Assembly: GCA_964442745.1 (NCBI GenBank)
Contig: CAYUAI010000064.1
Span: forward strand, 1 to 24,171
Direction: 5' to 3'
DNA: 24,171 bases
DNA from: CAYUAI01 sp964442745
GTDB taxonomy: Bacteria; Pseudomonadota; Gammaproteobacteria; S012-40
This document shows, in pieces, positions 1-7,472 of the stretch. The notes under the pieces were generated by a model, which saw only the letters and a program-made list of their open reading frames with translations, did no database searches and was not told where the DNA came from. The position numbers were made by a program, and so were the translations under genes. Position 1 is the first letter of the stretch. Every line of letters begins with the position of its first letter.

Positions 1-147
1 CGTTCTGATTGAACAAAAGTGCAGGAATAGTGGTTCTATTTCGAGCTTTTGTGATGGAAGAACGGATCAAGACAGGCGGAAGGTGGGAGGTGAAACTGGG
101 AAGTTATTACATGCCCATTCCATAAGAGGCGTTTTATTTGTGGGAAG

Positions 148-168
148 CCCGGTCATCGTTATCGGGGC
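148..168. terminator. Possible terminator hairpin upstream of the cytochrome gene
   Basis: A stem of about six pairs (CCCGGT at 148-153 with ATCGGG at 161-166, including one G-T pair) closes a seven-base loop and is followed by an AT-rich run at 173-180. It lies about 35 bases before the cytochrome start and could end an upstream transcript that enters from outside the window. The T tract is interrupted, so this is a weak call. Nothing else was recognised in 1-201. Confidence 0.25.
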
Positions 169-201
169 CAGCTATTTTATATGGATGGGGAGAGTGAATT
201 T

Positions 202-2832
202 ATGAAATATTATAGCCAATTAGTCTTGTTTATTTTTTTTCTGCTATGGATGGCGGGTTGTTCGGAATCCACCCCGTCGGGGGCGAAAACTCCAGCCCAG
301 GCAGATGTAAACGGCGACGAAGTGACGGCACGTACTTCACCGACGGTACGTACCTCGCAGACATCTCAACTTAATCGAGGCATTGGCGATGCTGTAAATA
401 TTAAAGCAACAGCGTTTGATCCGGCGCTTTATGAGGCGGCATCACTCGCGCTAGGCGGTTTGGCTTATGATGAATGGTGGGTCACCGATGACCTAGGTAC
501 ATTACCTCCGGTTCCTGCTGAGATAGCCACCATTAATCATCCATTGTGGCCCGCGTTTAATACCAGAAAAAGCAATACAACCACATGGCGTTGTAAATCA
601 TGTCATGGTTGGGACTATCGTGGTCAAAAAGGCCCATATGGTAGTGTTAGCAGTAGTTATTACACTCGAATTAAAGGTTTGATTCCGGCCGATGGTGATG
701 TTCCCTTATTCACTCAAGCGGAAGAAATTTTCGCATTTATCGATGAAGGTCAATATGTGGCGCCGGGTGATCATGCTTTTGGTGCCATGTTGACGCCAGA
801 AGTATTACACGCGCTGACTAAATTTGTTGTCAGCATGCAGGAGCAGGCGGCTCAGGGGGTTGAACCAGGATTGGCTATTGATAGCGGCTCGAAATTAGTG
901 ACGGGTATTAACGGCAATGCCAGTGCAGCAAATGGCAAGGCGTTTTATGATTTGCCAACCACCCAAGATACAGCGGGGGGTGGGTGCGGTGTTAGCTGTC
1001 ATGATATTGAAGGGAGTGCTGCTGGTCGGGCGATTGATTTTAACGAACCTTTTGGTAAATTTCTTGATACCTATGCGTGGGATAATCCTTGGGAAGTTTT
1101 ACATAAAATTCGATTTGGCCAACCCGATGCCGACCCTCAAATGCCAGGAATTATTTGGTACGGCAATCCGGCGCTAGATTTTCAGGCGGCGGTCGATATT
1201 CTTCGGCATATGCAAGAAACTTTGATTCCCAGTGAGCAAGGGTTTGATGTGACACGCTATGCGGCGAGCAAAGATCAGATTGCGAAAGATTTCGCACGCG
1301 GTGGATTATTATGGGATAAATGGTGGGTGGGTACCGATGAATCAGCGGTTTTGACTGTGCCCTCGACGGCGGCGGCCACCCATGGATTATGGGCGAGTAC
1401 CGGAAATACCGATCAGACCAATGATACGACGTGGCGTTGTAAATCTTGTCATGGTTGGGATTATTTAGGCGCCGCTGGGGCTTATGGTGCCGGTAGTTAT
1501 GTCACCGGTATTAGGGGCGTTGTCATGAGTCCAGATGGAATATTGCCGGCGAATATGGCGGCTCAGGAGGTATTTGACATGATCCATTCTGGGGTGGTCA
1601 ATAATGCGGGTGATCATGCATTTAGCGCCTCAGGTATTTCCACCGATGATGTTCATGCACTAACTCGTTTTGTCGTTTCGATCCAGGAAGAAGCATTGGA
1701 TGGAAAATCCATGGCGGCTTTCATTGATAGTGAACCGACTTGTTATGGTAATGTGGCTGATCCCCTCTGTTATAATGTGGTCAGCGGTGGTGATGCCAGC
1801 GCCGGCAAAGTGGATTATGATTTATCGCCCTATGATCCTGCGGCGGTTGATGCCTTGGCCCAGGGTGGTTGTGGGACCACTGCGTGTCACGGTACTAATG
1901 GCCGTGAAATCGTGGTTGATGAAACTTTATATATGCACGATTTAGCTCGAATAAATCCTTGGGAGTATTTACATAAAGTTAGGTTTGGCCATCCTGGTAG
2001 TGAGATGTTAGGCACCGTAGATTATCAGTTCTCAGGATTGGATTTACAGTCAGCGGCCGATGTCACTAAATACTCGCAAGGCGGGTTAGCGCGAGATATA
2101 GCGAGTGGTGGGCGATTGTATGATAATTGGATGGTGGAAGCAGCATTAGATGCACCAGCAGGTCGACATCTGATCTTTGATTGGCAGGATGCACCGGATG
2201 CGACTTTAGCCGATGACCAGACTTGGCGTTGCGCCATGTGTCATGGCTGGGATTACCGTGGCAGTGCTGGATTGTGGAATGATTTATTGTGGTTGCGCAG
2301 TGTGCGAGGTGAAGAGGCAACGGTAGATGATCTTTATAAAACCATTCAAGGCGGCTATCCGGTACTTGATGCTGGGCAAGTCGTTCGGGTGCATAATTTC
2401 GGTGATTTCATGGGGGAAACGGAGTTATGGAGTTTAGCTGAGTTCATTAAAACTGGCGTTGCTGATGTCAGCGGATATGTGCGGGCATTTGGTGCCGCCT
2501 ATAACGGGGATGCTGTCAATGGAGGGCTGATTTATAACGGCGGTGCGACGGCGGTGGTCAACGATGTGAATCTTCCTTTTAGTTGTGTGCGGTGCCATGG
2601 AGCAGCAGGTGCCGGTATTGCGGGTGTGGATGTGTTTGCGTCTGCCTGGGATGAGCCATGGCGCTTTTTTCACAAGGTTAGGTTTGGTACGCCGATGTCA
2701 CCTGACACACTCCCCGAAAGTCGTATGTTTGGTGTACTAGAGCTTACCTTTACTGCGGCGGGACATACGGGGGGAAATCATGATGCCACGGATATTTTAA
2801 ATTTTGTTCAAGATAAATCGATAGCTCAATAA
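202..2832 (+). CDS. Hexahaem c-type cytochrome lipoprotein, three tandem di-haem repeats
   Basis: Predicted electron-transfer lipoprotein of the outer membrane or cell surface. The ATG at 202 is chosen over 181 because a GGGGAG ribosome site sits just before it and it gives a clean signal peptide ending in MAGC (lipid Cys20; Ser at +2 does not favour inner-membrane retention). Six haem-binding motifs are visible: CKSCH at residues 131-135, CGVSCH at 262-267, CKSCH at 413-417, CGTTACH at 557-563, CAMCH at 677-681 and CVRCH at 795-799. They alternate: the odd ones are CX2CH followed by GWDY, whereas motifs 2 and 4 have the unusual CX3CH and CX4CH spacing. Each repeat also has a GG-x3-D-x-W motif and a PW-x3-HK-x-RFG motif after its second haem. 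The repeat architecture is seen directly; haem loading and role are inferred. No specific named family or partner was recognised. Confidence 0.85.
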   Translation: MKYYSQLVLFIFFLLWMAGCSESTPSGAKTPAQADVNGDEVTARTSPTVRTSQTSQLNRGIGDAVNIKATAFDPALYEAASLALGGLAYDEWWVTDDLGTLPPVPAEIATINHPLWPAFNTRKSNTTTWRCKSCHGWDYRGQKGPYGSVSSSYYTRIKGLIPADGDVPLFTQAEEIFAFIDEGQYVAPGDHAFGAMLTPEVLHALTKFVVSMQEQAAQGVEPGLAIDSGSKLVTGINGNASAANGKAFYDLPTTQDTAGGGCGVSCHDIEGSAAGRAIDFNEPFGKFLDTYAWDNPWEVLHKIRFGQPDADPQMPGIIWYGNPALDFQAAVDILRHMQETLIPSEQGFDVTRYAASKDQIAKDFARGGLLWDKWWVGTDESAVLTVPSTAAATHGLWASTGNTDQTNDTTWRCKSCHGWDYLGAAGAYGAGSYVTGIRGVVMSPDGILPANMAAQEVFDMIHSGVVNNAGDHAFSASGISTDDVHALTRFVVSIQEEALDGKSMAAFIDSEPTCYGNVADPLCYNVVSGGDASAGKVDYDLSPYDPAAVDALAQGGCGTTACHGTNGREIVVDETLYMHDLARINPWEYLHKVRFGHPGSEMLGTVDYQFSGLDLQSAADVTKYSQGGLARDIASGGRLYDNWMVEAALDAPAGRHLIFDWQDAPDATLADDQTWRCAMCHGWDYRGSAGLWNDLLWLRSVRGEEATVDDLYKTIQGGYPVLDAGQVVRVHNFGDFMGETELWSLAEFIKTGVADVSGYVRAFGAAYNGDAVNGGLIYNGGATAVVNDVNLPFSCVRCHGAAGAGIAGVDVFASAWDEPWRFFHKVRFGTPMSPDTLPESRMFGVLELTFTAAGHTGGNHDATDILNFVQDKSIAQ

Positions 2833-2864
2833 CAACCCTTCAGCATTAACTTGCCTATTAGGAT

Positions 2865-2898
2865 ACATTGGGGTGTCGAAAAAATGACGCCCCAATGT
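2865..2898 (+). terminator. Terminator hairpin after the cytochrome gene
   Basis: A near-perfect 14-pair stem (arms 2865-2878 and 2885-2898, two G-T pairs) with a six-A loop lies 33 bases after the cytochrome stop. The bases after it (TTCTCCTCG) are only moderately T-rich, so termination strength is uncertain, but position and stem fit a transcript end separating the cytochrome from the secretion genes. Confidence 0.55.
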
Positions 2899-3353
2899 TC
2901 TCCTCGTATTATCGCTATGTGGCCATGTGCGTCCATAGGGAATCTTCAATATTTTTCATTAAGCTGCAATGAGCCGGAATGAAGACGCAAAGTCGGCACT
3001 GGTTGACAAAACGACAACAATTGTTTGATTAATGCACTCGATGATAACTATTATTTGAAACTAGGTGTTTCTCTTATAGAATGAATTGTTGTTTTTGTGT
3101 TAATAAGCCCGAGCGTTTTGTTAATGTAAGATAATAACAGCTCAGGCGGCCTTGATCAGCGCCTTTAATTCTGGCATGCTTGCGTTGAAATATTACCCAT
3201 ATGCTCATTGTGTATTATCCCTGCGGCTCCATGTTTTGTAGAGATATCTCAGGCCTGGTAGCGATTTGCTGTGGATTGAAAGTACTCTAATAGCTTATAG
3301 ATCGGTGGTGTTTATTGTGCGATATCATAGCTTATTATGTTAGGGGTTTGGTG
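2899..3353 (+). promoter_or_regulatory. Long leader region before the two-partner secretion genes
   Basis: This stretch of about 455 bases has no convincing gene. The best sigma-70 promoter candidate is TTGAAA at 3055-3060 with TAGAAT at 3077-3082 (16-base spacer), which would give a leader of about 265 bases. Within that leader, AGGCG (3144-3148) can pair with CGCCT (3160-3164), followed by TTAATT, a weak attenuator-like hairpin. Other short palindromes are AACAATTGTT at 3016-3025 and GAGATATCTC at 3241-3250. All of these are pattern calls without experimental support. Confidence 0.3.
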
Positions 3354-4442
3354 ATGACAGTGAACATATATTTCCATATGATAAAAAATGTTTTTTGGCT
3401 TACATTGATATTATTAACGATGAAGGTTCCTGTGGTGGTGGCGGAGGTTGTCACTGATGGCACGGTAAAGGGGGCAAGAGCCATCGCACTTGATGAGAAT
3501 TTAACGTACCAAATAGCTGCCGACGACGGGCGTTTGGTGGGAACTAATTTATATCATAGTTTTGAAACTTTTGATATTAATTCAGGAGAAACCGCCAATT
3601 TTTTGGGATCTGCTGCCATCAGCGATATTATTGCCCGAGTGACCGGAGGATCTGGGTCAACCATTGCTGGCACAATCAAAAGTGACATTCCTGAGGTGAA
3701 TCTTTGGTTGTTTAATCCGGCGGGTATCCTATTTAAGGAGGGTGCGAGTGTCGATATTGGTGGCTCGTTTCATGTGGCGACAGCGGATTTTATTGGTCTT
3801 AAGGGGGGGGAGCGGTTTGGTGTGACCACAACTAAACCCTCAGTACTCACGATTGGAAAGCCTGAGACTTTTGGTTTTGTTGAGGAATTTAGTGACTCAA
3901 CGATTGCGAGTAAAACTCTCAATTTTCAAAATACAAACATCAATATTCCCAATGGAGATTTCACCGCGATTGGTTCAGACGTGGTGTTGCAGAACACCCG
4001 CGTGAATACCCCTAATGGCATCATTAATGTGGCAGCGGTTGGAGGGCCGGGGGAAGCTCGCCTTGATAATGGACAATTAGATGTGACTGAGTTTGATCAG
4101 TTAGGTGATGTGCTTGAAGAGAATGCGGCCTTGACTGCAAAAACCCCAGGTGATGTTAACATCGTTAAATTTACTGAGCCCGAGATTGCCATTCGTGATG
4201 GGGTTATTTTGTTAGAATATCTCCCTGACTCAGCGCTCAATGAGAAGATGGATCAATTAGAAATTGCTAAGGTTGCGACGCATTTAGCAGTGATTGATCA
4301 ACCGTGTGAACAGTTGGTAGCGAATACTTTTTTGATCAATTTTTTAATCGAAAAACAAGGCGACGAAGAGGGGGTTTTTCTGGTGTCTCAACGGGAAGCC
4401 GGTATTACTAGTGATGTTTCTTCCGATGCAGGTTGCCAGTAA
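3354..4442 (+). CDS. Minimal two-partner-secretion exoprotein (TpsA, haemagglutination-activity domain)
   Basis: Secreted TpsA-type protein of 362 residues from the ATG at 3354, which has AGGGG seven bases upstream; an earlier in-frame TTG at 3315 is less likely. A signal peptide ends near Ala30 (VVVA). The region from about residue 34 to 160 is the filamentous-haemagglutinin-type TPS domain: it carries FNPAGILF at 120-127 (the family NPNG(I/V)F motif), then the GGSFHVATADF stretch. TpsA proteins are normally far longer, with a beta-helical passenger. Here only about 200 residues follow the domain, with no visible repeats and with two cysteines (Cys318 and Cys361, the penultimate residue) that could pair. 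The next gene is its expected TpsB transporter, 74 bases downstream. Family membership is clear; the cargo's function is unknown. Confidence 0.85.
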   Translation: MTVNIYFHMIKNVFWLTLILLTMKVPVVVAEVVTDGTVKGARAIALDENLTYQIAADDGRLVGTNLYHSFETFDINSGETANFLGSAAISDIIARVTGGSGSTIAGTIKSDIPEVNLWLFNPAGILFKEGASVDIGGSFHVATADFIGLKGGERFGVTTTKPSVLTIGKPETFGFVEEFSDSTIASKTLNFQNTNINIPNGDFTAIGSDVVLQNTRVNTPNGIINVAAVGGPGEARLDNGQLDVTEFDQLGDVLEENAALTAKTPGDVNIVKFTEPEIAIRDGVILLEYLPDSALNEKMDQLEIAKVATHLAVIDQPCEQLVANTFLINFLIEKQGDEEGVFLVSQREAGITSDVSSDAGCQ

Positions 4443-4516
4443 ATCACTGGTGGTTGCAGTGCTTAGTCAGCAATCCATTTAAAAATTAGGATGGGGGTAT
4501 CGTTAGTTTTAGCCTT

Positions 4517-7354
4517 ATGCTTATGTCGGACAAATGGTTCAGTATAGGTATATGCTTTATCTTACTATTAATAATGATTATCATAAATAAAAGAATGGTG
4601 ATGCTTGGAATCATGAGTTCACAACAACTTTTCAACGCTTTGTGTGGACAAGGTCGTTCGAAATGCTGGATTTGGCCAATATACGTTACGATGGCTTTAA
4701 GTGTATTTAGTCAGGCTCATGGGGCTGATGTTGTGTGGCCAAAGACGGTATATGCTAACTTATTGCCTCTCGCTGGCGCGATTGGTGGCGATTTGTTTAC
4801 GACCGATTTTAAAATTGAAAAAATGACGCCCAACGATGGCTCAACCAATGTTGACTTGGATACTCGGGTGACGGTATCGTTTAGTGAAAAACTCAAAGAT
4901 GTGCTTGGGTCAGATGCGTTGTTGGTGAAGGATGCGAGAGGCAATGAGGTTGCGGGTGAGGTTCGCATTGACGAGAAAAAAATAATTTTTACGCCGGCAA
5001 TGGCTTTATCGCCTGAGGTGGTATATACCATTTCAGTATCTGAGAATATTCGTTCTCACTCGGGTGCTCGCTTAACGGGGCAACGTCGGGTCATTTTCTC
5101 AACCAGAAAAAAACCAATGAAAACGGCGTCTGCTATTGGTGCTGATTTTTTAAAGGAGCCACCCGCTCCGGTGGCTAAACCTGAACGCCCCATAGAGCCA
5201 CCTGCCCCGGTGGCCAAACCTGAGCAAGCCAAATCGGATGAAATAAAAAAAGCAACACCAGAGGGTTTTGGTGATTTTGCCGAAAAAGTTTTACCTGTCC
5301 CTATCGTTGTCCCCATACCCAGTGTGGAGGGGATTGAGGTTCCGAGTCAAAATGAAGTCCCTGCGAGCGATACGGCCGTGAGTGAAGCTCAAAAACCTAT
5401 CGTACCGGTACTCCCTGACGGCTCTCAGCCTTCTCTCGCCTTGCCTGCTGATACTCCGTCGTCTACATCGGTAAAAGCCCCGCTTGTTCAGGACATTCCG
5501 TTGAGATCACTCTATCATTACCCCGCCAGTGGTGCGAAAAACACGGATGTTAAGAGCGCTATTGGCGTACAATTTTCGAAGGCTTTCTTGTCTGATGAGG
5601 CTCGCATTAGGCTGTTGACTGATGATGATAAAGAAGTGGATGGTAGAACCAGTTATCAAAATAATCGAATGATTTTTGAGCCATCTCTGCCGCTTGATTA
5701 TGATACACTGTATACAGCGTCCATTGAGGGGGGATTGACCGACAGCGAAGGCAATGTGCTGTCAGAAACAATCCAGTGGTCGTTTACTACAGGGGATCAA
5801 TTGAAGCGTTTTGAGACCAAACCGACGGGCTTATCTACCTCTGAAATTTTTGTGAAGCAAATTGTGCTCGATAACAATACGATTCTCTCGGAAGCCTTGC
5901 TGAATCCCATGCTCGCGGATTATGAAAACCGAGAGGTGACGGCCAATGATTTGCAGCAATTACGCCAGCGTTTATCATTAGAGGTTTACAAGCAAGGCTA
6001 TGTGAATTCAGGGGTGGTTATCCCTGATCAAAAAATCGTGGACGGTATCGTTCGACTGACGATGCTGCAAGGCAAGTTGTCGAAAATTGAGTTGTCAGGG
6101 CAAAAGTCTGTCTCTTCCGATTACATTAACCAGCGCGTCACATTGGGTGCTAGCGAGCCACTTAATTATTTTGAACTCCGTCGATCATTATTGCTATTGG
6201 AGCAAGATCCTTTGATCAAACGTGTTAACGCAAAATTGCTGCCAGGTGACAAACTGGGAGAAAGTTATCTTGCATTAGACATTGATGAGGATAAACCCTA
6301 TTCAATGAGCTTAAGCGTTAATAACTATAATGCCCCGAGTGTGGGTTCTGAGCGCGTGGAATATTTGGTGATGCACCGAAACTTGTTGGGTAAACGTGAT
6401 ACGATTACTGGGTTTTATGCGCAAACCCGCGGCCATAAACAAGGCTATTTTTCCTATGATATCCCATTAAATGTCTATGATACTCAGCTGGGTATCCGTT
6501 ATTCGTTAACGGATGCAGCGATTATCGAACAGCCATTTAAAAAAAATACTGATGTGGAAAGTCAATCCAGTGCCTGGCAAGTTAAGCTGTCACATCCTTT
6601 TGTAAAAACCTTGACCCAGCAACTGACGGCGAGCGCTGGATTTGATAAAAAATCGAGTGAAATCACCATTACCATTACGGATCAGCAGGTGGACGAGCGC
6701 GGGGATCCCAGCACCGGCCCGAAAAATGTGACCAATTTATGGTTATCATTACAGGGATTAAATCGTGGTAAAAAACGCGTGGTAGCTTGGCAGGGAAAAC
6801 TGAAATGGGGGATGGATGCGCTGGGGGCGAGTATTCGAACGGATAACCGTGCCGATGGAAAGTACGCGGCCGTCCAAGGAAATTTTTATTTCTCACAGTC
6901 CATCAATAAGGTTTTAGATAAAATTGTCGTGCGGGGGATGGGGCAAATAACCAATGACTCGGTATTGCCGACAGAGAAATTTTCGGCGGGTGGGGTCTAT
7001 ACCGTGCGAGGGTATCGAGAAAATCAATTTGTGCGAGATAACGGTGTAGCGGGATCTATTGAATTGTATTTTCCGATTCGTGATGGCAAGGGGAATCCAA
7101 CTGATTTAACGGTAATGTCCTTTGTTGATCATGCGCGGCTTAGGAACAAAACTAGTGGGGATGATACCAATCCCATAACGAGTCAGATGTACAGTATCGG
7201 CTTAGGTGTTTTATGGGAGCCGAAGTCAGCATTGCAAGCCCAGGCGTTTTGGGGAAAGGCGCTAAAAGCGGTGAGTGATCAGGATGAGCGTGATGAAAAT
7301 GATAATTTGCAAGATTTAGGATTTCATTTGCAACTGTCTTATCGTCTTTTATAG
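4517..7354 (+). CDS. TpsB/ShlB-family outer-membrane transporter with N-terminal Ig-like domains
   Basis: Outer-membrane transporter of two-partner secretion, expected to export the upstream TpsA. Order of parts: hydrophobic segment at 9-24; second signal-like segment at about 52-70 ending AHGA; a Big_5 (SbsA-type) Ig domain at about 97-197; a proline-rich linker at about 210-325 with a duplicated EPPAPVAKPE; a second Big_5 domain at about 330-426; a ShlB-type POTRA_2 region at about 443-595 (it includes GYVNSG and the PLN/DPLI stretch); then a C-terminal beta-barrel whose conserved VRGY loop motif is at 830-833. Typical FhaC/ShlB proteins are about 550-590 residues; the extra 400 residues are the Ig domains and linker, which is unusual. 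The start is uncertain: the ATG at 4517 has a weak ribosome site, and ATGs at 4523 or 4613 are alternatives. Barrel and POTRA identity are secure; the role of the Ig extension, presumably periplasmic, is inferred. Confidence 0.85.
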   Translation: MLMSDKWFSIGICFILLLIMIIINKRMVMLGIMSSQQLFNALCGQGRSKCWIWPIYVTMALSVFSQAHGADVVWPKTVYANLLPLAGAIGGDLFTTDFKIEKMTPNDGSTNVDLDTRVTVSFSEKLKDVLGSDALLVKDARGNEVAGEVRIDEKKIIFTPAMALSPEVVYTISVSENIRSHSGARLTGQRRVIFSTRKKPMKTASAIGADFLKEPPAPVAKPERPIEPPAPVAKPEQAKSDEIKKATPEGFGDFAEKVLPVPIVVPIPSVEGIEVPSQNEVPASDTAVSEAQKPIVPVLPDGSQPSLALPADTPSSTSVKAPLVQDIPLRSLYHYPASGAKNTDVKSAIGVQFSKAFLSDEARIRLLTDDDKEVDGRTSYQNNRMIFEPSLPLDYDTLYTASIEGGLTDSEGNVLSETIQWSFTTGDQLKRFETKPTGLSTSEIFVKQIVLDNNTILSEALLNPMLADYENREVTANDLQQLRQRLSLEVYKQGYVNSGVVIPDQKIVDGIVRLTMLQGKLSKIELSGQKSVSSDYINQRVTLGASEPLNYFELRRSLLLLEQDPLIKRVNAKLLPGDKLGESYLALDIDEDKPYSMSLSVNNYNAPSVGSERVEYLVMHRNLLGKRDTITGFYAQTRGHKQGYFSYDIPLNVYDTQLGIRYSLTDAAIIEQPFKKNTDVESQSSAWQVKLSHPFVKTLTQQLTASAGFDKKSSEITITITDQQVDERGDPSTGPKNVTNLWLSLQGLNRGKKRVVAWQGKLKWGMDALGASIRTDNRADGKYAAVQGNFYFSQSINKVLDKIVVRGMGQITNDSVLPTEKFSAGGVYTVRGYRENQFVRDNGVAGSIELYFPIRDGKGNPTDLTVMSFVDHARLRNKTSGDDTNPITSQMYSIGLGVLWEPKSALQAQAFWGKALKAVSDQDERDENDNLQDLGFHLQLSYRLL
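5156..5224 (+). repeat. Tandem duplication in the proline-rich linker of the TpsB gene
   Basis: Two copies of a unit encoding EPPAPVAKPE start at 5156 and 5195, a period of 39 bases (13 residues). The copies differ at a few third positions (for example GCT/GCC), so this is not a very recent duplication. It lies in the linker between the two Ig domains. Confidence 0.8.
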
Positions 7355-7365
7355 AGGTGCCGATG

Positions 7366-7388
7366 GTTTTTAGGTGTTGACTAAAAAC
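7366..7388 (+). terminator. Weak hairpin after the TpsB gene
   Basis: GTTTTTAG (7366-7373) and CTAAAAAC (7381-7388) form an eight-pair, mostly AT stem with a seven-base loop, 11 bases after the TpsB stop. There is no T run after it. It could be a weak terminator, an mRNA-stabilising end or chance. The remaining bases up to 7472 show nothing clear. Confidence 0.2.
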
Positions 7389-7472
7389 ATAGATCGATTG
7401 AACAACCCATAATAAAAATAACGACGAAGGTTTTATAGTAAAAACATTCTAGCTTAAAGCAGGTTTCAGGCA

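Noticed and set aside
2..205. Open plus-strand frame entering the window and ending in an ATGA overlap with the cytochrome start, with one hydrophobic stretch near its end
   Set aside because: It has no visible start, no recognisable domain, crosses a terminator-like hairpin at 148-168, and 67 open codons are not rare by chance. A partial upstream gene remains possible but is not supported.
2984..2992. GACGCAAAG, which matches a core segment of the c-di-GMP-I (GEMM) riboswitch
   Set aside because: The required GCAAACC segment, the paired helices and the tetraloop receptor are not found around it, and the pairing does not fit, so it was not called a riboswitch.
4717..5316. Open minus-strand frames opposite the TpsB gene
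   Set aside because: They lie antisense to a clearly coding region, have no domain or ribosome site, and reflect codon bias of the plus strand.
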